Origin: Phycisphaerae bacterium | GTDB taxonomy: Bacteria > Planctomycetota > Phycisphaerae > UBA1845 > Fen-1342 | Length of the DNA: 31,309 nt | NCBI GenBank assembly: GCA_020058145.1 | Contig: JAGVEP010000345.1 | Span: forward strand, 1-31,309 | Direction: 5' to 3' | In this document: positions 7,682-14,810 of the stretch, piece after piece | Position numbering within the stretch: position 1 is the stretch's first letter | Layout: each line of letters begins with the position of its first letter | Notes under the pieces: generated by a model | What the model was told of the DNA's origin: nothing | The model's input: the letters and a program-made list of their open reading frames with translations, nothing else | The model's database searches: none | Position numbers and translations under genes: made by a program

Positions 7682-8196
7682 GGCGACGCCCGCTTCTGGG
7701 CCGCGTGGTCCTCAGCCGGCCGGCCGATGTAGGTCAGGAATTCGAGTTCGCTCACCGCGCCCTCGGTGCGGGCCATTTCCTTGCTCTTGGCGTTGAGGAG
7801 CAAGAACAGAGGCTTGCCGTCGTACCTGAACTGCACCCGTCGAACGTCGCCTATGGGCAGCGCCATGCGACAGGAGACGGCGTTTTCCAGGGGCGTGCGG
7901 GCCCAGCGCTGCGCAAACACCTCCCGTTCGTTCCGCACGTGCGTCGGATCGTTCGGTTCGTACAGGTACAGGAACACGCGCTGGTTCTTCTGGTCAGCTT
8001 GCTTCATTGCGGCGGCGAGGTCGTCGTCGATCCACCGGATTGGCGTACCGCCCGTGGAGATGACCTGGTTTACCACCACGACCCCACCGAGCAGCACGAG
8101 AAACAGTGCAATTCCCCACGCGGGCGGGCCTTTGCGGGCGGAGGAACCGGGCCGGGCCGGCGGCGGGGGGGCGGGCGGGTTCGCGTCATGGGCCAT
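7678..8196 (-). CDS. Membrane-anchored thioredoxin-fold-like protein, no CxxC
   Basis: The product has 172 residues: a Pro/Ala-rich cytoplasmic N-terminus (PPAPPPPARPGSS), one membrane helix (about residues 27-45) and an extracytoplasmic domain. The segment AAMKQADQKNQRVFLYLYEPN and the later PLFLLLNAKSKEMAR look like the strand-helix pattern of thioredoxin-like 'thiol-disulfide' relatives. No CxxC active site is present, so redox catalysis is unlikely. ATG at 8196 has GGAG 6 nt upstream; a TTG 15 nt earlier is possible but poorer. It is first of a two-gene operon with the DUF2723 gene, so it may assist that membrane protein. The fold assignment is tentative. Confidence 0.6.
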   Translation of the reverse strand: MAHDANPPAPPPPARPGSSARKGPPAWGIALFLVLLGGVVVVNQVISTGGTPIRWIDDDLAAAMKQADQKNQRVFLYLYEPNDPTHVRNEREVFAQRWARTPLENAVSCRMALPIGDVRRVQFRYDGKPLFLLLNAKSKEMARTEGAVSELEFLTYIGRPAEDHAAQKRASP

Positions 8197-8445
8197 GCGT
8201 TGCTCCGGCAAGAGCGTACCGCGGGGTGGGGGGCGCGTAAATCACGCCATGAGCCTGTAAGACTCCCTGTCCGAGCCCCTCGCGCGAGCGTGGGGTCCGC
8301 CGCGAAGCGCGCCGGGGGCTCGGGCAGCAGGCTTGCCGCTCCCGTTTCGGCCCACATCGCGTGAGCCTCCCGCCGCAAGACACACCCGCGTGGCAGACGA
8401 TAGAATGGTTATCGGCACGTCGGGTCAGAGGACCCGACCCATGCG
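8197..8445. other. Divergent intergenic region before spoVR
   Basis: This gap holds a copy of the cgagcccc...ggggctcg inverted-repeat family (about 8270-8335). It also has a possible -10 box TAGAAT at 8401-8406 without a convincing -35, and the hairpin listed separately. No gene is supported here. Confidence 0.5.
8420..8437 (+). promoter_or_regulatory. Leader hairpin upstream of spoVR
   Basis: TCGGGTC-AGAG-GACCCGA forms a perfect 7-bp stem with a 4-nt loop. It ends 10 nt before the Shine-Dalgarno GGAGGT (8448-8453) of spoVR. It could influence translation initiation or be a dispersed palindrome. Confidence 0.4.
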
Positions 8446-8457
8446 TTGGAGGTCCAA

Positions 8458-9984
8458 GTGCTGAAAACGTTCCCGCCGGAGCTTGAAAAGCAACGCCGGA
8501 TGATTGAGCGAATCGCCCGCGAGCAGGGGCTCGATTTCTTCGAGACCATCTTTGAGATGGTCGATTTCGAGCAGATCAACTCGATCGCGGCTTATGGCGG
8601 CTTCCCGCAGCGCTACCCGCATTGGCGCTTCGGGATGGAGTACGAGCAACTGCGCAAGCAGCACACCTACGGGCTGGGCCGCATCTACGAGATGGTCATC
8701 AACAACGACCCGTGCTACGCCTACCTGCTGTCGGATAATGAGTTCGTGGACCAGAAGACCGTCATGGCCCACGTCTTTGCCCACTGCGACTTCTTCAAGA
8801 ACAACGTGTGGTTCAGCAAGACGGACCGCAAGATGATGGACGGGATGGCGAACCACGCCACACGCATCCATCGCCACATCGACCGCGAAGGATTCGACCC
8901 CGTCGAGCAGTTCATCGATGTCTGCCTGTCGCTCGAGAACCTGATCGACCCATATTCGCCGTTCATGCGGCGCGAGGACCCGCCCAAGCGTCCGCAACGG
9001 CCGACGTTGCGCGATCAGGTCGAACGGGCCATCCGCTACCCCGCGAAGCCGTACATGGAACGCTTCATCAACCCGCCGGATAAGCTGAAAGCCGAGCGCG
9101 AGAAGGGGCTCAAGGAAGAGCAGGCCCAGCAGCGCGCGTTCCCGGCCTCGCCCCAGCGCGACGTGCTCGACTTCCTGCTGCACCACGCCCCGCTGGAGGA
9201 CTGGCAGGCCGACATTCTCGACACCGTGCGCACCGAGTCGTACTACTTCGCGCCGCAGGGCATGACCAAGATCATGAACGAGGGCTGGGCGACGTTCTGG
9301 CACTCGCGGATCATGACGCAACACTGCCTGCGGGCCGACGAACTCATCACCTACGCCGATCATCACGCCGGCACGCTGGCGACCGCGCCGGGTCGGCTCA
9401 ATCCGTACAAGATGGGTGTCGAGCTGTTCCGCGACATCGAAGACCGCTGGAACCGCGGCCGCTTCGGCAAAGAATACGACGAGTGCGAATCGGTCGAGCA
9501 GCGGCGTATGTGGGACACGGGGCTGAAGAAGGGTCTGGAGAAGGTTTTCGAAGTCCGCCAAGTACACAACGACGTGACGTTCATCGACGAATACCTCACG
9601 CCGGAGTTCGTCGACCGCTTCAAGCTCTATCACTATCGCCGCGATCCGGCGACGGGGAAGATGGTCGTCGTCAACCGCGATTTCCAGACGATCAAGCAGA
9701 CGCTGCTCTTCATGTTGACCAATCATGGGCAGCCGTACATCTATGTCGTGGACGGCAATTATGCCGACCGCGGTGAGCTGTACTTGGCGCACAAACACAT
9801 CGGCGTGGATGTAGACATCAAGTACGCCGGCGAATGCCTGATCAATCTGCACCGCCTCTGGCGGCGGCCGGTACACCTCCAGGCCCGCATCAAGGACGAC
9901 ATGCTGCTGTTCACCTGTGCCGGCGACACCGTGACGCAACAGAAGATCAAGGACGACCTGCCGAAGCCGGCGCACCAAGTGTAG
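8458..9984 (+). CDS. spoVR: SpoVR family protein
   Basis: The 508-residue protein matches the length of SpoVR/YcgB proteins. Family-typical segments include the N-terminal ARE...GLDFFETIFEMVDFEQ region, YGGFPQRYPHWRFGMEYE, DNEFVDQKTVMAHVFAHCDFFKNN, and TESYYFAPQGMTKIMNEGWATFWH. GTG at 8458 is chosen because GGAGGT sits 4 nt upstream; an upstream in-frame TTG lies inside that Shine-Dalgarno site. In Bacillus SpoVR affects spore cortex formation. In Gram-negative bacteria the gene usually sits with a PrkA-type kinase (yeaG) and yeaH, but here it stands alone. The molecular function is unknown. The stop codon is followed immediately by a palindrome. Confidence 0.93.
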   Translation: MLKTFPPELEKQRRMIERIAREQGLDFFETIFEMVDFEQINSIAAYGGFPQRYPHWRFGMEYEQLRKQHTYGLGRIYEMVINNDPCYAYLLSDNEFVDQKTVMAHVFAHCDFFKNNVWFSKTDRKMMDGMANHATRIHRHIDREGFDPVEQFIDVCLSLENLIDPYSPFMRREDPPKRPQRPTLRDQVERAIRYPAKPYMERFINPPDKLKAEREKGLKEEQAQQRAFPASPQRDVLDFLLHHAPLEDWQADILDTVRTESYYFAPQGMTKIMNEGWATFWHSRIMTQHCLRADELITYADHHAGTLATAPGRLNPYKMGVELFRDIEDRWNRGRFGKEYDECESVEQRRMWDTGLKKGLEKVFEVRQVHNDVTFIDEYLTPEFVDRFKLYHYRRDPATGKMVVVNRDFQTIKQTLLFMLTNHGQPYIYVVDGNYADRGELYLAHKHIGVDVDIKYAGECLINLHRLWRRPVHLQARIKDDMLLFTCAGDTVTQQKIKDDLPKPAHQV

Positions 9985-10006
9985 CGGCCGGGCTCCGTAC
10001 CGGCCG
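9985..10006 (+). repeat. Palindrome starting right after the spoVR stop
   Basis: CGGCCGG-GCTCCGTA-CCGGCCG is a 7-bp perfect stem whose first base follows the TAG stop codon. There is no T tract. Compare 14791-14810, 12010-12029 and 17173-17192. Confidence 0.7.
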
Positions 10007-10400
10007 TCGCGGCCCGCGCCCTCGGGCGGCCGTTTGTGGCGGCCAAGTGGTAGCGTCGGCCCCCCGCGGTCGACGTATCGCCCGCCGCGGCCGGCGCCCC
10101 TGCCGGCCGGGTTCCGAAGATAGCCAAGCGTCACCCGCGAGTCCCACATAAACTGCGCTTTCATGGCCGCCAGCCGAAGGTGGCCAAGTTGCGCAATTTG
10201 CATACTCCCCATTGGCAATCTTCAGATAACCTCTCGCAAGCGGTCGGCTGTCAGCTCTCGGCTATCAGCCGCGAAGACCCCCGGCGAACGGGTCGCGCGC
10301 GTGTTCATGACTTATCTAATGCGGCGGAGCGGGCGGGAGGCAAGGGGCGGCGGGAAGTGTGGCGGGATCGGTGGGAATGTGGCGGGAAAGAGCGGGGTTA
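10007..10400. other. Non-coding DNA, dispersed-repeat mosaic
   Basis: No gene is supported. The stretch contains GC palindromes (ccgcggccggcgcccctgccggccgg), a gcaatttgcatactcccca stretch, and a gtcggctgtcagctctcggctatcagc stretch with internal near-repeats. It looks like an accumulation of short repeats. Confidence 0.5.
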
Positions 10401-10478
10401 CCAGGCAACAAGGCAACAAGGCAGTGGGGCGACCAGGCAACGAGGCAACAAGGCAACCAGGCAACCGGGCAACAAGGT
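10401..10478. repeat. Degenerate AGGCAACA/C tandem repeat
   Basis: Roughly eight 8-nt units of the type AGGCAACA or AGGCAACC are interrupted once by gcagtggggcgacc. A related segment is found in reverse orientation at 22486-22520. In translation it gives meaningless GNKATRQ-like repeats, so ORFs across it were discarded. Confidence 0.8.
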
Positions 10479-10675
10479 GAATATCCCGCGACGGTGCGGT
10501 CGCGCCGGCTGGTCGGGCTAGCGTCACTCTTCAGCCCGAAAGGTCGGTGCCGCTCCTCAGCCCGCAGGGCTGGCCTAGCGTAGCCGGGGGCCAGCGCAGC
10601 GCCGCCCCCGGTCGGTTGGTACCCGGGGCGCGCCTCGCCCCTGCAGGGGTCGTCTTGGGTTTCGCGGCTGCCTGA
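10479..10675. other. Non-coding GC-rich repeat DNA
   Basis: It contains cagcccgcagggctg (palindrome) and gccgggggccagcgcagcgcc-type repeats. No supported gene. Confidence 0.45.
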
Positions 10676-10820
10676 CTGGTGCGTGAATCCTCTCTCGCAC
10701 CTGCACGGGCCGGAATCCCATCCGGCAGATCGCGGGAAGGGATTCCCGCCGATGGGGGTGCGAGAGGTGATTCACGCACCAGCGGATGATTCACGCACCA
10801 GCGGATGATTCACGCACCAG
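10676..10820. repeat. Nested palindrome with 19-bp tandem tail
   Basis: The outer arms at 10676-10701 and 10757-10782 are near-perfect inverted repeats built on CTGGTGCGTGAATC and GATTCACGCACCAG. Between them is an inner hairpin, GCGGGAA-GGGA-TTCCCGC (10732-10749). The right arm is followed by two exact copies of CGGATGATTCACGCACCAG at 10783-10801 and 10802-10820. A sibling with the same hairpin order lies at 19092-19140. Confidence 0.85.
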
Positions 10821-10844
10821 CGGACCACCCTGACGGGGGCAACG

Positions 10845-11003
10845 CTACACCGCGGGCGAGACGCCCACACCACCCTGACGGGCGCCGAAGACGTGATAGA
10901 AGTAAAAAAGTCCTTCCTTGGACCGCGCGTCGGGCATGTTGGGGTTGTGGTCGAGCGTCCAGTGCCGCCGAATCCAGTCGAGGGCGGCCCGCACCCGGCG
11001 GAC
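10845..11003 (-). pseudogene. Remnant of squalene-cyclase/prenyltransferase-like protein
   Basis: On the minus strand the frame ending at the TAG at 10845-10847 reads RRVRAALDWIRRHWTL, then DHNPNMPDARSKEGLFYFYH and VFGA. This fits the C-terminal repeat of the planctomycete squalene-hopene-cyclase/prenyltransferase-like proteins (VKAALDWIRRNYT...NPGM...GLYYYYHTFAKAL). No start codon or N-terminal part exists. The homology begins about where the neighbouring membrane-protein gene stops (11005), as if a deletion joined the two. It is too short to be functional. The family assignment is by eye. Confidence 0.6.
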
Positions 11004-11004
11004 T

Positions 11005-11886
11005 CTACACGTTCGTCTCCTCCTCTTCCTCGTCCTCCGTCGTGGCCGCGGTCACCGACGTGGTCTCGAGGATCTTGTTCAGCCGCTGGCGCACGAAGGG
11101 CAGGAACATCACGTGCGGAACCCGCCGCAGTTCCTTCGTGCCGCTCGCGCTGTAGACGATCAGCGTGCCCGCCAGGCCGAGCAGCAGCTCAAACACGTCG
11201 GGGTAGACCGTGCGGACCGTCTTGGCCCCGCGGCCGAGCGAGTCATCCATCTTGCCGAACGAGTAGTGCTCGAATTCGTTGTGCGTGATCCGCCAGCGAT
11301 CGTTGAAATGGCCCCAGCCGATCATGATTATGTACGGCACGAGCAACACGATGCTGAGCGCCAGGCCGAGGCTGCGGTCGTACTGCACGTCGAGCCGGCC
11401 GAACCACCGGTAGATATCGCCGAAGAACGTGAAGCCCTTCACGTCGTGCAGCCACATCCCCAGGACCCATAAGGCGACGACGAGCAGCACCCAAAACGCC
11501 GCCGTGTTGCGATCGACGTCCACGCCGAGCGTCAGCAGCACGAGCACAGCGAGCCAGATGTAAATCCAGCCGAACCACTCCAGGCGTTTGGAGGTCGATC
11601 CGGCTGGCGCGGTTGGGGCACTCGTCGCCGGCGCGTCACCGGTCTGTTGGGCCTGGAGTTGCGTCGCCACGGCTGTTGGTACGGTCGTCGTGTCTGGCCG
11701 GGCGAGCGGCCAGAAGACAAAACCCGCCAAGATCAGCGGCCAGACGAACAGCAGCTTCGGATAGGCGACAAAAGCGACCTGATGCGGGCCGGTGGCCGGC
11801 GGGCGCGCCGGCTTGGGCGCGGTTGCGGGCGACGGAGTAGTCGCCGGCGTGCTCGCGGCCGACCGTGGTTCGGGTGTCGACGCCAT
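11005..11886 (-). CDS. Conserved-looking membrane protein of unknown function
   Basis: I do not recognise the family. The 293-residue product starts with a Pro/Thr/Ala-rich segment. A membrane helix follows (LLFVWPLILAGFVFWPL), then a polar linker rich in T, A and Q, and then about three more helices (YIWLAVLVLLTLGV, AFWVLLVVALWVLGMWL, ALSIVLLVPYIIMIGW). The end is a soluble region with WRITHNEFEHYSFGKMDDSLGRG and an acidic tail DEEEEET. The ATG at 11886 has GGAGGT 6 nt upstream. The upstream open frame runs through the 11936-12031 tandem repeats and was rejected. It lies in the same direction as the mlaF-like gene, 140 nt downstream of it. It might belong to the same transport unit, but nothing proves this. 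Confidence 0.75.
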   Translation of the reverse strand: MASTPEPRSAASTPATTPSPATAPKPARPPATGPHQVAFVAYPKLLFVWPLILAGFVFWPLARPDTTTVPTAVATQLQAQQTGDAPATSAPTAPAGSTSKRLEWFGWIYIWLAVLVLLTLGVDVDRNTAAFWVLLVVALWVLGMWLHDVKGFTFFGDIYRWFGRLDVQYDRSLGLALSIVLLVPYIIMIGWGHFNDRWRITHNEFEHYSFGKMDDSLGRGAKTVRTVYPDVFELLLGLAGTLIVYSASGTKELRRVPHVMFLPFVRQRLNKILETTSVTAATTEDEEEEETNV

Positions 11887-11935
11887 TCGTGTACCTCCGC
11901 TCACAGGGTATTCGGCTTCGGCGAGCGACAATTTA

Positions 11936-12031
11936 GCGACATTGGCGGGCGGTGCCCAGCCCACAGCGACATTGGTGGGCGGTGCCCAGCCTATAGCTAC
12001 AGCGACACTGGTGGGCGGTGCCCACCCTACA
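11936..12031. repeat. Three tandem GCGACA-TGGTGGGCGGTGCCCA units
   Basis: Units at 11936-11965, 11966-12001 and 12002-12031 (30, 36 and 30 nt) each contain the palindrome GGGCGGTGCCC or GGTGGGC-GGT-GCCCACC. The last unit includes the stop codon of the mlaF-like gene. It fills the gap between that gene and the downstream membrane-protein gene. Confidence 0.9.
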
Positions 12032-12917
12032 GCGGAAATGTCGCCGTCGTGCGTCCGACCAGGATCTTCTCGTATTCGCTCATGCCCTCGGCGTCGGTGA
12101 GTGGCCCGGTCGATTTGCCGCACAGGAACTGGTGGATCAGACGGTCCTGCGGGGCGGTCAGGCTATCCAGCTTGGCGGCCCGCAAGCGCTCGAATTCGCG
12201 GCGCGGCTCGGCCCGCAAAACTCGTCCCTGTTGGAGCATGATCATCCGGTCCGCGATGCGGAACGCCGAGTCCATGTCGTGCGTCACGACGACGCTGGTG
12301 ACCTGCATTTTGTGGGCCAGGTCCATCATCAACTCGTCGATCGCGGAGGAGGTCACGGGGTCGAGGCCGGCACTCGGCTCGTCGTAGAACAGGATTTGCG
12401 GATCGAGCGCCGTCGCCCGCGCGAGCCCCGCCCGTTTTTTTTGGCCGCCGGAAAGCTGGGCCGGGTACTTGCTCCGGTGCGGCAGCATCCGGACCTGCTG
12501 GAGCTTCATCGCGACGACGATGTCGATGACCTCTTTGGGGACGTGTGAATGTTCCTTGAGCGGCAAGGCGATGTTCTCGGCGACGGTCAGCGAGCTGAAC
12601 AAGGCTCCGGACTGGAACAGAATGCCGAAGCGCTTGCGGAGCGCGTCGCGCTGCTCCTCGTTGGCCGCCGCGAGGTCGACGCTCCCGAACTCGGGCAGTT
12701 GATACGCGATTGAGCCCGCGTCCGGCTCGATTTCGCCGATGAGGGCGTTCAGCAGTGTGCTCTTGCCGCAGCCGGAGCCGCCCATGATGACCAGCGTTTC
12801 GCCGCGATAGACGTCGAAGCCGACGCCATCGAGGACGGTCAGGCTGCGCCCGTTGGCCAGCTCGAAGCGGACGACGAGGTCGCGGACAGAGAGGACGATG
12901 TCAGCGGTTTCGGGCAT
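12027..12917 (-). CDS. MlaF-type ABC transporter ATP-binding protein
   Basis: The ABC ATPase has 296 residues: Walker A GGSGCGKST at 46-54, Q-loop Q102 (ILFQSGALF), signature LSGGQ at 155-159, Walker B ILFYDE at 175-180 and switch His in VVTHD (H213). LFQSGALFSSLTVAENIALPL and YPAQLSGGQKKRAGLARA are typical of the MlaF/Ttg2A family, which works with MlaE and MlaD to move phospholipids between the membranes. No permease or MCE-domain gene adjoins it, so it is an orphan here. The ATG at 12917 lacks a Shine-Dalgarno site but has a -10-like TACAAT 6 nt upstream, which suggests a leaderless transcript. The C-terminal ~40 residues are poorly conserved and the stop codon lies in a repeat unit. Confidence 0.85.
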   Translation of the reverse strand: MPETADIVLSVRDLVVRFELANGRSLTVLDGVGFDVYRGETLVIMGGSGCGKSTLLNALIGEIEPDAGSIAYQLPEFGSVDLAAANEEQRDALRKRFGILFQSGALFSSLTVAENIALPLKEHSHVPKEVIDIVVAMKLQQVRMLPHRSKYPAQLSGGQKKRAGLARATALDPQILFYDEPSAGLDPVTSSAIDELMMDLAHKMQVTSVVVTHDMDSAFRIADRMIMLQQGRVLRAEPRREFERLRAAKLDSLTAPQDRLIHQFLCGKSTGPLTDAEGMSEYEKILVGRTTATFPL

Positions 12918-12923
12918 ACCGCG

Positions 12924-12929
12924 ATTGTA
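12924..12929 (-). promoter_or_regulatory. Putative -10 box of mlaF-like gene
   Basis: TACAAT on the minus strand ends 6 nt before the ATG at 12917. A possible -35, TTGGCA (12954-12949), is 19 nt away, which is long. If real, transcription would begin at or next to the start codon. Confidence 0.4.
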
Positions 12930-12973
12930 ACCGTCCCGGCGACCGGTGTGCCAAGTTCGTCCGGGCGAACCGC

Positions 12974-12979
12974 TATACT
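12974..12979 (+). promoter_or_regulatory. Putative -10 box of DUF2238 gene
   Basis: TATACT lies 8 nt before the ATG at 12988, so the transcript would be leaderless. No good -35 box is seen. Confidence 0.4.
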
Positions 12980-12987
12980 GGCTCGCG

Positions 12988-13661
12988 ATGGCTACGAGCT
13001 CCGGCAGACGCCGGCTGCCGCTGACGTTGTTCGTTGGGTTTACGGTTGAGCTGGTCTGGTCCGGCTGGCAGCCGCGGGACCGGTTCACGTGGGGGCTGGA
13101 AGTCGCGCCGGCGGTGCTCGGGGTCGTCATTCTCGTCGCCACTTTTCGCCGTTTTCGCTTTACGAACTTGGCCTGTGTGCTCATGGGCCTGCACGCCCTG
13201 ATCCTGCTGGTCGGCGGGCACTATACCTATGCCGAAATGCCGCTGTTCAATGGGCGCGCGACGCATTCGGCTGGAGCCGGAATCACTACGACCGGCTCGG
13301 GCATTTCGCTCAGGGCTTCGTCCCCGCGATCGTGGTACGAGAGGTGCTGCTGCGCACATCGCCCCTGCGGCCCAGCAAATGGCTGTTTCTTCTCGTCACG
13401 TGCGTGTGCCTGGCGGTGAGCGCGGTCTACGAGTTGTTCGAGTGGGGCGTGGCGGTGTTAACGGGCGAAGCTGCCGACGCGTTTCTTGCCGTCCAGGGCG
13501 ACGTGTGGGACACACAGAAAGACATGGCGTGGGCGCTGGTGGGGGCGGTGGCGGCACAACTCTGCTTACGCCGGCGTCACGACCGCATGGTCGCAGACGA
13601 GGCACGCTGCTCTGGGTGTCCTGGTGGACACATGGGGCAAGATGTGACCGCTCGCACGTAG
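12988..13661 (+). pseudogene. YjdF/DUF2238 membrane protein, frameshifted
   Basis: The reading frame from ATG 12988 gives hydrophobic segments and ends its similarity at HYTYAEMPLFN (near 13249). The family continues in another frame with WARDAFGWSRNHYDRLGHFAQGFVPA, LFLLVTCVCLAVSAVYELFEW and GDVWDTQKDM, up to the stop at 13659-13661. Inserting one base near 13248-13251 (ttcaa^tgggcg) restores a single ~224-residue protein, close to the 209-residue E. coli YjdF. It is either a genuine frameshift mutation or a sequencing/assembly error. Because conservation is strong on both sides, the break is recent or artefactual. Function of the family is unknown; it is an integral membrane protein. Confidence 0.8.
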
Positions 13662-13662
13662 A

Positions 13663-14760
13663 ATGAACCCAATGAACCTCGAGGTTGCCCATCCCCTCCT
13701 GCCGGCCGGACTTCCGGAAGGTTGGTTTCAACAGGTCGACGTTCGTTGTCCGACGTGTCGCTACAACCTCCGCATGTTGCGGGTGCCGCGCTGCCCCGAG
13801 TGTGGGCTCGTCTTCCGCTGGCAAGTGCTGCTCGATGTCAGTTGCCCGCGCTGTGCAGAGCCGCTTGGCAAGGTGGACGAGGACACATGTCCGTGCTGCC
13901 GGCTGCGGCTGGAATGGCCGGCGCTCTTCGACGCGGCCACGGTGCTGGACCACGGCTTCTTCGAATACTCTAACCGTCCCGTTCGTGCTGCGTTCGCAAC
14001 CTGGATCGCGGCGCTGAATCCGTGGCGCTTTTGGAAACGTATTCCCTTGGAGTCGCCGCCGGCCGTAGCGCGCTTGCGGCGCCTGCGGCTGGCCGCGATC
14101 ACGATTTGCCTGCTCGGCTTGTTGCTGGTGGGAGGGCTCATACTGCCGTTGATTGGGCCCTTTTCGTCCCGGGCCTCGTCGATCGACGTCCTCTATTTCA
14201 TTCTCTTCCAGCTCCCTCCGTTCGTGCTGGCGTTTACGCTTCCGCTAGTCACCCTGTTCGGATTACCGCGTTTCACGCCGACCTTGCTGCGTTTCCGCGT
14301 GCGGCGGGAGCAGCTACTACGGTGTTCTTGCTACGCCACCAGCGGTCTGTTTTGGATCGGCGTGGTTTTTCTTGCCGGGTTCGGGTTCGCTGCGCTGATC
14401 GACACGTTAGGGCCGCCCGGAAGATCACGGTCGCTCTATTTTGATTCCGACGTTTTCTTCGATTACAACCCGTTCAGCGGAATCTGGGCTTGGGGATCAG
14501 GGGCGCCCAAACTCTTCTGGTTCAACATCGTACTGTCATGCGTACTGCTCTTCTTTGGCCTCGTCTGGTGGTGGGTCTTTCTGTATCTGAGTCTGCGCCA
14601 GTATCTTCGTCTCGACCGCGCGAACACATGGGCGCTCTTCCTGAGCACACAGCTCTGCGGGATGCTGCTCATGCTGATCCTGCTCCTGCGCCTGGGCGCT
14701 GGAGCGCATGCAATCGGCGCGGTCTGGTGGTGGCTGGAGAGCATGTTCGGCGTGAAGTAG
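13663..14760 (+). CDS. Zinc-ribbon membrane protein, function unknown
   Basis: The product has 365 residues. The N-terminal ~85 residues contain paired cysteines in two zinc-ribbon-like modules: CPTCRYNLRMLRVPRCPECG and CPRCAEPLGKVDEDTCPCC. About five to six membrane helices follow (for example LAAITICLLGLLLVGGLILPL, LFWIGVVFLAGFGFAALI, LSCVLLFFGLVWWWVFLYL). The 'CxxCxYxLRxL...CPECG' opening is common in planctomycete membrane proteins. The ATG is 1 nt after the stop of the DUF2238 gene, so the two are likely co-transcribed. A second ATG three codons in is equally possible. The 3' end converges on trxB. Confidence 0.8.
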   Translation: MNPMNLEVAHPLLPAGLPEGWFQQVDVRCPTCRYNLRMLRVPRCPECGLVFRWQVLLDVSCPRCAEPLGKVDEDTCPCCRLRLEWPALFDAATVLDHGFFEYSNRPVRAAFATWIAALNPWRFWKRIPLESPPAVARLRRLRLAAITICLLGLLLVGGLILPLIGPFSSRASSIDVLYFILFQLPPFVLAFTLPLVTLFGLPRFTPTLLRFRVRREQLLRCSCYATSGLFWIGVVFLAGFGFAALIDTLGPPGRSRSLYFDSDVFFDYNPFSGIWAWGSGAPKLFWFNIVLSCVLLFFGLVWWWVFLYLSLRQYLRLDRANTWALFLSTQLCGMLLMLILLLRLGAGAHAIGAVWWWLESMFGVK

Positions 14761-14790
14761 TCGGCGTGGAAGTTGGCGGGGGCACTCCGC

Positions 14791-14810
14791 GGCGGGCTGA
14801 GCCCGCCCTA
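14791..14810 (-). repeat. Palindrome beginning with the trxB stop codon
   Basis: On the minus strand the sequence is TAGGGCGGGCTCAGCCCGCC. The first three bases are the trxB stop and GGCGGGC-TCA-GCCCGCC forms a 7-bp stem. It lies between the convergent genes and might act as a transcript end or stabiliser, although no T run follows. Confidence 0.75.

Noticed and set aside
8425..10218. 597-residue ORF on the minus strand opposite spoVR
   Set aside because: It mirrors the high-GC spoVR gene; the protein is Val/Arg/His-rich with no family pattern, while the plus strand matches SpoVR throughout.
10401..10478. CRISPR-like array
   Set aside because: Units are 8 nt and contiguous, with no spacers.
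10163..10583. ORFs across the AGGCAAC repeats
   Set aside because: They encode only GNKATRQ-like repetition from tandem DNA and have no ribosome-binding site.
10805..11472. Plus-strand ORFs opposite the 11005-11886 membrane protein
   Set aside because: Low-complexity; the minus strand has GGAGGT, membrane helices and a proper start.
11936..12031. CRISPR-like array
   Set aside because: Only three units without unique spacers; an intergenic tandem repeat fits better.
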